DNA of 64,000 nucleotides from Enterococcus mundtii. GTDB taxonomy: Bacteria; Bacillota; Bacilli; Lactobacillales; Enterococcaceae. The DNA lies in assembly GCF_003957375.1 (NCBI RefSeq), contig NZ_CP025473.1, positions 1,079,501-1,143,500 on the forward strand, in the 5' to 3' direction. The notes beneath the pieces are model-generated. The model saw nothing but the letters and a program-made list of their open reading frames with translations, made no database searches and had not been told where the DNA came from. Below are positions 20,989-28,458 of this stretch, piece by piece; the stretch's first letter is position 1, and each line of letters starts with the position of its first letter. The translations under genes and the position numbers were made by a program.

Positions 20989-21105
20989 GGGGACTCCACC
21001 GACTAAAACCGAAAAAAGTGGGAACAGAAGGAACCTCTTCGAAAAATCAGGCAGCATCCACAAAAATTAGGAAATAATTTTTGTGGATGCTGCCTGATTT
21101 TTCGA
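20989..21105. repeat. Dispersed intergenic repeat, copy A, ending in a 31-bp perfect hairpin
   Basis: From 20999 the sequence reads CCGACTAAAACCGAAAAAAG and then GGAACAGAAGGAACCTCTTCG, related to copies near 26.9 kb and, inverted, near 62.9 kb. It runs into a perfect inverted repeat, 21039-21069 with 21075-21105, and a five-base loop GGAAA. The hairpin contains GGCAGCATCCACAAAAATT. It sits between convergent genes and could terminate either strand, although the T tracts are short. Confidence 0.75.
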
Positions 21106-21137
21106 GGCTAAACATTCCTGTACAGATCTCATTAGGC

Positions 21138-21749
21138 TCATGCTGTTGTACGAAAATGCCGCATCATATAAGCCAAATTCCCAATAAACAAGATATCTAG
21201 AACATTACTAGTGATTTGGATATTGGCAGAATTGATCGATGGCGCAAAGGCTAGGATGAATAGTGCTACGAGACTATAACAAAAACAGAAAAAGGTGCTG
21301 GTTTGTATGACCATTGGCATTCTTAATTGCTTGGTGATCAATGAAAAAATAAAGAAAATAAATATCGTTAAAATCACAACTAAACCGTTAATAATGAAGA
21401 AAAAAAGTGAATCTTGATCAACCGTATAGAGCATAGCTGTTAAAAGGTTCAGTGATTTCAGTATCACGAAAATTATATTTACTTCATTAAATGTATTCAT
21501 CTTTTTTTTTGCAAAATAGGCGGCAAAACATAACGAGAAGATAAAGCCGCAGAAAGTAGAAAGAATCAAGAATGTTGGGTTGTCAGTCGATTGGTTTAGC
21601 TCGGAATGGTCAAGCAATAACCAGCCAAATGAATTGCATGGGATGCTTGAAGTCTTAAAATAAGCATAAAAGAAAAAAAGTAAAGCATTCAAAACGGCAA
21701 AAACAGATCCCCAATGTAGATAGGTCGTTGTTTTTTGTTGTATTTCCAT
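21138..21749 (-). CDS. Unrecognised multi-pass membrane protein
   Basis: From ATG at 21749 (preceded by GGGAG) the protein has 203 residues. It shows about six hydrophobic spans separated by short polar loops, with only small soluble segments: AAYFAKKKMNTFNEV around the centre and ITKQLRMPM later. It has no signal peptide, metal motif or known domain that I recognise. Upstream in-frame ATG codons at 21767 and 21779 lack a ribosome site. It stands alone, between the hairpin repeat and the UPF0316 gene on the same strand. It could be a stress or phage-exclusion type membrane protein, but nothing in the sequence says so. Confidence 0.7.
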   Translation of the reverse strand: MEIQQKTTTYLHWGSVFAVLNALLFFFYAYFKTSSIPCNSFGWLLLDHSELNQSTDNPTFLILSTFCGFIFSLCFAAYFAKKKMNTFNEVNIIFVILKSLNLLTAMLYTVDQDSLFFFIINGLVVILTIFIFFIFSLITKQLRMPMVIQTSTFFCFCYSLVALFILAFAPSINSANIQITSNVLDILFIGNLAYMMRHFRTTA

Positions 21750-21887
21750 AAGTACTCCCATAAATTTAATGATATACAATATAATAACAAAATGATGAGG
21801 AATTGTCGATGGTTTTTAATAAAACAAATAAATAGACGATGGTCGGATGAAATAAATTGTTCCGATCATCGCCTACTTCGTGAATAT

Positions 21888-22436
21888 TCATTTCACATCG
21901 CTTCGACGTTTCCGCACTTTCTTTGTCCAAAATCCGCCAGAAATATATTTTGGTTCGTAGGAGATAATAAAGGCGCGTTCTTCGACTTCTTTGATCAAGC
22001 GATAAAGCTCACGTTCACTTTTACGTGGAGATAAAATCTCAAGGACTAACCGCTCACCTTCTAAACCCGTTGCGGACGTTTGTGTTACTCCAAACCCATT
22101 TTGTCGAAGAATGATCGGTAAATTTTTATCCTCTGAAGTATTTGCTGGTAGGATCGTCGTTACCATGATATATCCTAGTGCTAATTTATCTTCAATGGCA
22201 ATCCCAACACTGATCCCAACAGCATAGCCTAATGCGTAAACGAATAAATTCAATGGATTATCTAAGCGGTCTAAAACCAGAGATAAACCAACGATATAAA
22301 TAGTGATCTCAACCATACTTACTAATGGAGCGATGTAGCGATAGCCTTTCATGGTCAACATAAAGCGTAAGGTATTTAATGTGATGTAAGCGAAATTAAT
22401 GAAAAAGATCATCGCTAACATTTTTGGATCGAACAT
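21888..22436 (-). CDS. UPF0316 / DUF2179-type membrane protein
   Basis: The protein has 182 residues: three N-terminal membrane spans (about 1-80), then a soluble domain. Characteristic segments are FINFAYITLNTLRFMLTMKG, GYAVGISVGIAIEDKLALGY and GEGERLV-like GLEGERLVLEILSPRK. The C-terminal part, KEVEERAFIISYEPKYISGGFW, resembles DUF2179 seen in YitT proteins. The family is annotated as UPF0316 and has no established function; a ligand-sensing role of the soluble domain is often supposed. A GGAG site precedes the ATG. The gene is divergent from the membrane/hydrolase pair at 22.6 kb. Confidence 0.85.
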   Translation of the reverse strand: MFDPKMLAMIFFINFAYITLNTLRFMLTMKGYRYIAPLVSMVEITIYIVGLSLVLDRLDNPLNLFVYALGYAVGISVGIAIEDKLALGYIMVTTILPANTSEDKNLPIILRQNGFGVTQTSATGLEGERLVLEILSPRKSERELYRLIKEVEERAFIISYEPKYISGGFWTKKVRKRRSDVK

Positions 22437-22573
22437 AATAAGAACTCCTTTCAGTAGCGTCTATGTTCATCATATCAGAAATAATGCGATTGAAGAAAAG
22501 AATAAACGTTTATTACTTTAAAAAAATGATAAAATGATTATAATAGAATTATAAAGAGAGTCAGGTGAGCGCG

Positions 22574-22960
22574 ATGAAGCGAATGAATAGGGTCATTGGA
22601 GTCAGTCATATATGTAGTATTTTTCTCAGTATGTATTTAGGGACTCATGCGATCCAACAACCCATTGAAGCGAATTCCTTGTTATTCCCAATCTCACTAA
22701 CTGATGGGGTAATATTAAGTATTTTTCTTTTTCTAATGGTGTTTATTGGTAATATTTTTGGTAGTGTGGCTAGCTTCTTTAAAATGTCGATTTCTCCAGC
22801 CTTATCCATAGGATTAGGAACCATAGGAATATTCGCCATGTTATTCTTTGTTAAGAGGATGGATTTTTATACTATTACATTTGGGCTACTATGCCTTGTA
22901 CAAGTCATGCTAAGTTTATGGTTGACTTTACGGTCAACGAATTTAATGAAAATCAGGTGA
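22574..22960 (+). CDS. Small four-span membrane protein
   Basis: The 128-residue protein (ATG 22574; a GTG at 22565 is also in frame) has four hydrophobic segments and almost no soluble part. A -10-like TATAAT lies at 22539-22544. I do not recognise a family. Its stop overlaps the ribosome site of the following hydrolase gene (AGGTGA at 22955-22960), which implies translational coupling and perhaps a shared function, for example an envelope process acted on by the hydrolase. That link is inference. Confidence 0.65.
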   Translation: MKRMNRVIGVSHICSIFLSMYLGTHAIQQPIEANSLLFPISLTDGVILSIFLFLMVFIGNIFGSVASFFKMSISPALSIGLGTIGIFAMLFFVKRMDFYTITFGLLCLVQVMLSLWLTLRSTNLMKIR

Positions 22961-22968
22961 ATCAATCA

Positions 22969-23730
22969 GTGAATCCAATTATTTTGAAACGAACCATCAA
23001 AAACATACCCGTATTAGAAGTTGTCAAAAAAGAGTTGAAGACAGAGAAAATCCCAGTAGTGATCTACTATCATGGTTGGCAGACAAGCAAGGAACTTGTA
23101 TTGACTCAAGGTAGAAAAATGGCTAAGAAAGGGATGCGAGTTTTGCTTCCAGATGCGATGAATCATGGCGAGCGTAAACAACCGGTTTCAAAAATTCCTT
23201 CCTTTACTTTTTGGAGTAGTATCTACGGGAATCTATTCGAGTTTGATACATTGATTGAACATCTAAAAAAACGTGAACTTCTTTCAGATAAATTAGCTGT
23301 GGGTGGTGTGTCAATGGGTGGAATGACCACTTGTGCATTGCTAGCCAAACACCCAGAAATCACTGGCGGAATTTGTTTGATGGGATCACCAGCACCACTT
23401 GAATATGGTGAAGAAATCTCACATAGGGCAAAAGAATTTCAGTACAAGTTGCCCGTTGACTACTTTGATTTGATTTCTTGGGTCAACCATTATGATCTAT
23501 CTTTACAACCAGAAAAATTAGCAGGTCGTCCTTTATTTTTCTGGCATGGTGAAAAAGATGAAAAGATTCCTTTTCGACAAGTATCTAAATTTGTCGAAAA
23601 AAACCAAGATAAGCCTTATGGTAAGGGAATTGTCTTTCGTGCTTCTTCGGAAAAACGTCATATGGTAGAAGTCCCATTGATGGATGAAGCAGCGGTTTTT
23701 TTGAGCCAAATGATGGCTACGTCTATATAG
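22969..23730 (+). CDS. Alpha/beta hydrolase (dienelactone hydrolase/YtmA-like)
   Basis: The protein has about 253 residues from the GTG at 22969, which lies eight bases after AGGTGA. Another GTG at 22957 and an ATG at 22918 are possible starts. The fold is clear: strand and oxyanion region VVIYYHGWQTSKE, the nucleophile elbow GGVSMGGMTT (Ser), acid FFWHGEKDEKIPF (Asp), and His in KRHMVEV near the C-terminus. This matches prolyl-oligopeptidase-type esterases such as B. subtilis YtmA/YitV. Substrate unknown. It is coupled to the small membrane protein upstream and followed by a strong terminator. Confidence 0.88.
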   Translation: MNPIILKRTIKNIPVLEVVKKELKTEKIPVVIYYHGWQTSKELVLTQGRKMAKKGMRVLLPDAMNHGERKQPVSKIPSFTFWSSIYGNLFEFDTLIEHLKKRELLSDKLAVGGVSMGGMTTCALLAKHPEITGGICLMGSPAPLEYGEEISHRAKEFQYKLPVDYFDLISWVNHYDLSLQPEKLAGRPLFFWHGEKDEKIPFRQVSKFVEKNQDKPYGKGIVFRASSEKRHMVEVPLMDEAAVFLSQMMATSI

Positions 23731-23752
23731 TAAGTAAGAGGTTTAAATAGGT

Positions 23753-23798
23753 AAAAAGTCTATCAAAGAGAAATTTTTTTCTTTGATAGACTTTTTTT
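23753..23798 (+). terminator. Terminator after the alpha/beta hydrolase gene
   Basis: AAAAAGTCTATCAAAGA pairs perfectly with TCTTTGATAGACTTTTT around a short T-rich loop, followed by further T residues. Confidence 0.92.
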
Positions 23799-23886
23799 CA
23801 GAACGACGTGAGAGTTGCTCTTTTTTAGCACGAATCTTTGTTATAATGACTATAGTTATGGAATTAGGCATGGAAGGGGAGATTTT

Positions 23887-24855
23887 ATGCCAACATTGGC
23901 AGATGTAGCTAAACGAGCAAATGTCTCAAAAATGACGGTTTCTCGGGTGATCAATCATCCAGAACAAGTCACTGATGAGCTAAAGGAACTAGTTTTTACA
24001 GCCATGGCTGAATTGGATTATCGTCCGAATATTGCAGCAAAAGCGTTAGTTTCGAACCGTTCACAGATCATCAAGTTGTTTATACTTGAGGAAATCGATA
24101 CCACGGAACCCTATTATATGAATCTACTCATGGGGATTGCTAAAAGAATTGGTAAAGAGCACTATTCCTTGCAATTAGTGACCAACGATGCTTTTGACGT
24201 TGGGTCCTGCGATGGTTATATCATCACTGGCGTGCGTCAAAGAGATTTTGATTGGATCAATCGTCTAGAAAAGCCAGTCGTGTTATTTGGTGAAAATCGT
24301 ATGGGCTATGATTATGTTGATAGCGATAATCAATATGGGACTGCCAAAGCGACACAATATGCCTTAGAAGTTGGTTATCAAACGGTTGTTTATATCGGCA
24401 TTGATGAGGCAGAACCTTTTGAACTATCTAGAGAAGCGGGCTATCTAAAAGTGATGGAAGAGGCTGGGCTAACTCCGAAAATGCTGCGTTTTGATAATCA
24501 TTCAACCACACCAGAAAAATATATCACAGAACATTGGGACGAATTTTTAGATAAAACGTGTTTTGTTTGCAGTTCTGATCGTTTAGCGCTTGGTATCGTT
24601 CGTGGCATCACACAAGTGGGCGGACAGTTACCCGAACAATTTGGCGTTATTGGTTTTGATGGCGTATTTCTTGATCAAATTAGTTCCCCAAAACTGACTA
24701 CCGTTAAACAAGACATCATTCGTATGGGGGAAGTGTGCGGCGAAATGTTATTAAAGAAAATTACTGAAAAAGGAGCAAGCCAAGGCTACCGTCACTTTTT
24801 CCCAGAATTGATCATTCGTGAAACGACAAGAAAGTTAAATAAGACTAACGCTTAG
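23887..24855 (+). CDS. LacI family transcriptional regulator
   Basis: From ATG 23887 (after GGAAGGGGAG) the protein has 322 residues. The N-terminal LacI helix-turn-helix is TLADVAKRANVSKMTVSRVINH with hinge YRPNIAAKALVSNRS. A periplasmic-binding-protein-like effector domain follows, including VDSDNQYGTAKATQYA, CSSDRLALGIVRGI and VIGFDGVFLDQISSPKLTTV. The effector sugar is not evident. There is no adjacent sugar operon, so it probably acts in trans or locally on unlinked genes. An in-frame upstream ATG (23815) is inside the promoter region and is not used. Confidence 0.93.
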   Translation: MPTLADVAKRANVSKMTVSRVINHPEQVTDELKELVFTAMAELDYRPNIAAKALVSNRSQIIKLFILEEIDTTEPYYMNLLMGIAKRIGKEHYSLQLVTNDAFDVGSCDGYIITGVRQRDFDWINRLEKPVVLFGENRMGYDYVDSDNQYGTAKATQYALEVGYQTVVYIGIDEAEPFELSREAGYLKVMEEAGLTPKMLRFDNHSTTPEKYITEHWDEFLDKTCFVCSSDRLALGIVRGITQVGGQLPEQFGVIGFDGVFLDQISSPKLTTVKQDIIRMGEVCGEMLLKKITEKGASQGYRHFFPELIIRETTRKLNKTNA

Positions 24856-24917
24856 CTATAGAAAATAGACGATTTGTGCTATTATAAGAGAAAGTCCACT
24901 TAAAAAGGATGGTTTAC

Positions 24918-25610
24918 ATGACAGAAATCAAACGAAAACATTTTCGCTTTCCTGCATACGATGATCACATAGGTGTAAAGTTAAAAAATGAAAATAGGCG
25001 TGTGCTGTTTGACGGACAAGATGATCTGATGACCGATACAAGCGACAAACCATTGTTCGAGCAAATCAATGAATTTCATTTTGAGGATTATTCAAAAAAT
25101 CAAAAAAATCCTCATTCGACAGTCAATGTTCGGCATGCTTCGACACAAAAAGCAAATCTAGCAAAACATAAACAAAATTTGCCAGACTATAGACAGAGTA
25201 AAAAAACACAAACAAAACGAAACAGTCAGACGAATTTTGGCTATACTCGTCATGCCAGCCCTTCAGAGCAGAGACCAACACAAGAAAAAACAAGCCAATC
25301 ACGAAGTGTATTCAATAGTTCGGGAAGAGAACGTTCTTATTTTGTACCTAAATACGTACCAGCTTCGATCATTTCTGATCCGAAGAAAAATAAAATCTCT
25401 GAAGAAGAATTGCTCGCTTCGATCAAAAAAGAAAAGAATGCGTATCTTTTATTTGAAACAGAAAATACACCCTATGATGGAAAACAAGGTGTAACAATGA
25501 ACCAAGAGAAAAGTTCAAGTAAGAAAACTCATGGAGTATTAGATCGTTCGCTGGAAGGCCTGATCAATGACCAAGGTAATTCCTTGAAAGGCAATGGTTA
25601 TTTCCAATAA
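24918..25610 (+). CDS. Unrecognised basic, low-complexity protein
   Basis: From ATG 24918 (AAAAGGA at 24902-24907; the ATG at 24909 is too close) the protein has 230 residues. It has no membrane span or signal. The N-terminus KRKHFRFPAYDDHIGVKLK looks ordered. Residues 60-135 are Gln/Lys/Ser/Thr-rich and probably disordered. A compact motif YFVPKYVPASIISDPKK near 143-159 and the following helix EEELLASIKKEKNAYLLFE look like a short interaction module. It could be a cytosolic scaffold or division-associated protein, but I cannot name a family. It stands alone between the LacI gene and a structured hairpin. Confidence 0.7.
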   Translation: MTEIKRKHFRFPAYDDHIGVKLKNENRRVLFDGQDDLMTDTSDKPLFEQINEFHFEDYSKNQKNPHSTVNVRHASTQKANLAKHKQNLPDYRQSKKTQTKRNSQTNFGYTRHASPSEQRPTQEKTSQSRSVFNSSGRERSYFVPKYVPASIISDPKKNKISEEELLASIKKEKNAYLLFETENTPYDGKQGVTMNQEKSSSKKTHGVLDRSLEGLINDQGNSLKGNGYFQ

Positions 25611-25632
25611 GTAGTGAGTAATCAAGTATGAG

Positions 25633-25724
25633 AAAAAGTTGTTCCTTCAAACATCCAGACAAATAAGAAACAGGCAGGACCTGTAAAAAAATGTCTGGAT
25701 GTTGGAGCGGAACAGCTTTTTTTT
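25633..25724 (+). terminator. Three-tier hairpin terminator
   Basis: Three nested stems: AAAAGTTGTTCC with GGAACAGCTTTT (outer), AACATCCAGACA with TGTCTGGATGTT (middle, 25650-25661 with 25692-25703), and ACAGG with CCTGT (inner). It ends in eight T residues. It follows the basic protein gene. Confidence 0.85.
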
Positions 25725-25761
25725 GACTAACTATATTATTGCAGTAGAAAGGAACAGGAAA

Positions 25762-26811
25762 ATGATAAATAGACCCTCATCAATGAAAAGGTTTGGTTTT
25801 ACTTATAAGACCCCTTATCCGCAATTGATTGAAGAAGATACTATGGTACCAAAACCTGACGAACATGACTTATTGATCGAAGTTGTAGCACTTTCGATCA
25901 ATCCTGTAGATACAAAGCGAAGAGAAATCGTCAAAGAAGAAACGTTCACTGTGCTCGGCTATGATAGTGTGGGTTATGTACGGGAAATGGGCGCGGCTGT
26001 AAAGGGGTTTGAGCTGAATGACCGTGTCTATTATGCAGGAACGACTCAACGTGAAGGGAGTCAACAAGAGTATCAAATCGTTGATGCACGGATCGCTGCA
26101 AAAGCTCCTAAGAATCTTAGCGACGAAGCCGCTGCTGGAATCCCCTTGACTGCACTCACTGCCTATGAATTGCTATTTGAAAAATTTCAGTTAGTTCCTC
26201 AAGAAAAAGCAAATGAAGGAAAAGAGCTTTTGGTGATCAATGGAGGAGGTGGTGTTGGTTCGATCATGACGCAACTAGCGAAGTGGACAGGTATGAAAGT
26301 GTATGCAACCGCTAGTCCTCAAAATTTTGGATGGCTTGAAAAAAATGGCGTAGATGTTCCAATAGATTACCATCATTCTCTTTATGACCAGTTAAAACAA
26401 GCTGGGAGCGATGGTGTTGACTATATCGCAGTGTTGTATGATATTGAATCTTATCTACCAGAAATAAAAAAAATCATTCAACCTTTAGGGCATATCGGAA
26501 TGATCGTTAATACAAAAGCGAAAATCGATTGGAATGAATATAAAAATGATTCAATCAGCTTCCATTGGGAGTATGTTTTCACGAAAACAGATCATAATAA
26601 AGAAATCGCAACACAAGGCACAATCCTAGAGACATTGACAAAGTTATTTGAAGAAAATAAACTTCATAGCCACGTAACAACTGTTTACTCAGATGGTATC
26701 AGCCGAGCTTCACTTGAACATGCGATGAAGCTGGTGAGTGAAGGTAGCCAGCAAGGAAAAGTCGTTCTGTCAGGTGGGTTCAAAACCATCGGTGGAAAAA
26801 TGGATCGATAA
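25762..26811 (+). CDS. Zinc-type alcohol dehydrogenase-like / quinone oxidoreductase family protein
   Basis: From ATG 25762 (after AAAGGAACAGG) the protein has 349 residues of the MDR superfamily. The N-terminal GroES-like half includes LIEVVALSINPVDTKRREI and VLGYDSVGYV. The nucleotide-binding half has LVINGGGGVGSIMTQLAKW (glycine-rich Rossmann motif) and SGGFKTIGGK at the end. The structural-zinc cysteines of true alcohol dehydrogenases are absent, so an NADPH:quinone or enone reductase activity is more likely. An ATG at 25783 is an alternative start. The gene is single and ends opposite yitT at a shared terminator. Confidence 0.85.
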   Translation: MINRPSSMKRFGFTYKTPYPQLIEEDTMVPKPDEHDLLIEVVALSINPVDTKRREIVKEETFTVLGYDSVGYVREMGAAVKGFELNDRVYYAGTTQREGSQQEYQIVDARIAAKAPKNLSDEAAAGIPLTALTAYELLFEKFQLVPQEKANEGKELLVINGGGGVGSIMTQLAKWTGMKVYATASPQNFGWLEKNGVDVPIDYHHSLYDQLKQAGSDGVDYIAVLYDIESYLPEIKKIIQPLGHIGMIVNTKAKIDWNEYKNDSISFHWEYVFTKTDHNKEIATQGTILETLTKLFEENKLHSHVTTVYSDGISRASLEHAMKLVSEGSQQGKVVLSGGFKTIGGKMDR

Positions 26812-26833
26812 GACAAGTAGTAAGAATGACTAT

Positions 26834-26932
26834 AAAAAGCAACTGTGTCTGGAACATTGTTTCTCTCGCACCACCTAAAACCAAATAAACGGCGATAAAC
26901 AAACACTTCTGTTCCGACCTCAGTTGCTTTTT
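26834..26932. terminator. Shared terminator containing repeat copy C
   Basis: AAAAAGCAACTG (26834-26845) pairs with CAGTTGCTTTTT (26921-26932), usable by both convergent genes. Its large loop carries CTCGCACCACCTAAAACC and AAATAAACGGCG, matching the repeat copies at 21.0 and 62.9 kb. Confidence 0.75.
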
Positions 26933-26943
26933 ATGGTAAGAGT

Positions 26944-27609
26944 TCAATCTATATATGAATCTTCCACAGGTTCTAATTGATTGACTGTTGGGGATGGAGC
27001 TGTGATTTTTTTGAAAGGATTAGCGAAGCGGAAGTACTTCACTTTATTCAATGTATAAGATAAAATTGAGCAACTCAAAAGAGTATAAGCAAAATGCGTA
27101 AAATCCAAATACAACAAAGACACAACTAAAATCCCAAACGTGATAATAAATAGACTTTTCCCGATATTCACATGGTAATATTTTTCAATTGCTTGATAAA
27201 CGATATCTGTTCCGCCAGTGCTGCCACCAAAACGAAAAACTAAGCCACAACCGATTCCCGAGAGAATGCCAGTCATTAGACTATTCACTAAAAGATTTCC
27301 AACAGCAAAGTGGACATTTAAATTTTCCCATACATGCAAGAAGAAGACCAGAGAAAATGTTCCGACGATCGTTCGAATAAATGCATGTTTTCCAAAAATA
27401 AACAAGGAAATCAGCAATAAAGGTAAATTTATGATCAGTGAGGTGATGGAAGGCGCAAAGCCAAATAAATGATTAAGTAAAAGAGCAATTCCTGTGACAC
27501 CACCATCAGCTAATTTTGAAGGGAGATTGATTCCGGTAACCGCTAATCCATAAAGAGCAGCCCCAAAAATAATTCCACATAAGTCTAATAAGAATTTTAC
27601 TTGTTTCAT
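26944..27609 (-). CDS. YitT family membrane protein
   Basis: The protein has 221 residues with about five membrane spans. Family segments are GAALYGLAVTGINLPSKLADGG, GGVTGIALLLNHLFGF and FRFGGSTGGTDIVYQAIEKYY. It belongs to the DUF161/YitT family. Many members carry a C-terminal DUF2179 domain; here the tail after about residue 190 is short and lacks it, so this is the short form. Function is unknown. A GAGG site precedes the ATG. A sequence partly resembling a CodY site (27633-27647, three mismatches) lies upstream, but I do not rely on it. Confidence 0.88.
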   Translation of the reverse strand: MKQVKFLLDLCGIIFGAALYGLAVTGINLPSKLADGGVTGIALLLNHLFGFAPSITSLIINLPLLLISLFIFGKHAFIRTIVGTFSLVFFLHVWENLNVHFAVGNLLVNSLMTGILSGIGCGLVFRFGGSTGGTDIVYQAIEKYYHVNIGKSLFIITFGILVVSLLYLDFTHFAYTLLSCSILSYTLNKVKYFRFANPFKKITAPSPTVNQLEPVEDSYID

Positions 27610-28037
27610 CTCTAACCTCTTTTCTTTTTGAAAATTTTCAGCAATCTTTATATTACACTGAATGGCTCTATAAATTCAATAGGTAAATAGAAAAAATATA
27701 CATGATGAAGTGTATTTTATTTCGGTCAATCATTCCTTGTAAAACAATCATTTAAAGCAAAAATGATTCTCTGTAAAAATATGTATTGTATAATTTAGGG
27801 GATAAAAAAATAGTGAATAAAATAGTGTGATCAATAAAAAAATGTATTTAAAGATAAAAAAATATAAATTATTTTATTAAATTTAACGATTATGATGTTA
27901 AAACAACCGATTTTTACTTTTTTGGTCACTGACACACAACTTAAAGTATAATAATTATTGAACAAGCCAGTAAACAAGTATCTCCCCCACGAGATTTTAA
28001 AAGTTACTGGCTGTTTTTTTTTAATTCCAACTTCTAC
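27610..28037. other. AT-rich intergenic region with a possible small RNA
   Basis: No convincing coding frame is present. TATAAT occurs at 27789-27794. AGCCAGTAA (27965-27973) pairs with TTACTGGCT (28004-28012) and is followed by nine or more T residues, an intrinsic terminator with no recognised gene in front of it. The hairpin loop contains the C-rich stretch TCTCCCCCACGAG. A transcript from about 27.8 kb to 28.02 kb would be a candidate small RNA. Confidence 0.45.
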
Positions 28038-28086
28038 TTTACAACGGGAACAATAGTTCGTATAATGAAAGAGCGAACCATTGTTC
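28038..28086 (+). promoter_or_regulatory. Promoter with two LexA/DinR-type boxes
   Basis: TTTACA (28038-28043), 17-bp spacer, TATAAT (28061-28066). GAACAATAGTTC (28048-28059) lies inside the spacer, and CGAACCATTGTTCG with core 28075-28086 lies at the expected transcription start. Both fit the Gram-positive LexA core GAAC-N4-GTTC. The placement in spacer and start region is what a repressor site should show. Confidence 0.8.
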
Positions 28087-28113
28087 GGTATAAAATAATA
28101 GAGGTGATCAGAG

Positions 28114-28329
28114 ATGCAATCAATGAGACGTTTTGGTGCGATGTTGTTGATTTTATTTTTCGGAATTATTATAGGTAATTATGGGTTACAAACAGCATTA
28201 TTGATTTTTTTACCTTCGTTTGTATTATGGTTTGTGATGTGGGATGAAAAAAAGTATCGACAAAATGAACGAAAACGCAGGTATGAAAAAATCTTCTATC
28301 AACATAGAGCTACGTACGATTCAAAATAA
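28114..28329 (+). CDS. Small membrane protein under an SOS-type promoter
   Basis: The 71-residue protein starts at ATG 28114, after GAGGTGATC. Residues 8-44 form two closely spaced hydrophobic segments. The C-terminal third is strongly basic and polar: WDEKKYRQNERKRRYEKIFYQHR. This layout (membrane hairpin plus cationic cytoplasmic tail) recalls small SOS-induced division inhibitors or membrane toxins, but no specific family is recognised. It is monocistronic, between a double LexA-box promoter and a perfect terminator. SOS control is inferred from the sites. Coding is supported by the ribosome site and compact transcription unit. Confidence 0.8.
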   Translation: MQSMRRFGAMLLILFFGIIIGNYGLQTALLIFLPSFVLWFVMWDEKKYRQNERKRRYEKIFYQHRATYDSK

Positions 28330-28345
28330 CTAAATACAAAAACAA

Positions 28346-28390
28346 AACTTGCAATCACTTCTCACCATCTAGTCGATTGCAAGTTTTTTT
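28346..28390 (+). terminator. Terminator after the SOS-type small gene
   Basis: AACTTGCAATC (28346-28356) pairs with GATTGCAAGTT (28375-28385), 18-nt loop, followed by a T tract. Confidence 0.9.
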
Positions 28391-28403
28391 TAAAACAACT
28401 TAG

Positions 28404-28432
28404 TTGGGGTTTTACTTCGCTATGTTTATACT
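28404..28432 (+). promoter_or_regulatory. Probable promoter of the ABC transporter operon
   Basis: TTGGGG at 28404-28409 and TATACT at 28427-28432 with a 17-bp spacer, 27 bp before the start codon of the transporter gene. Confidence 0.65.
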
Positions 28433-28458
28433 TAAAGGAGAACAGAAAGGAAGGTCAT

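Noticed and set aside
27633-27647. CodY box upstream of yitT
   Set aside because: It has three mismatches to the 15-bp consensus, which is common by chance in AT-rich DNA.
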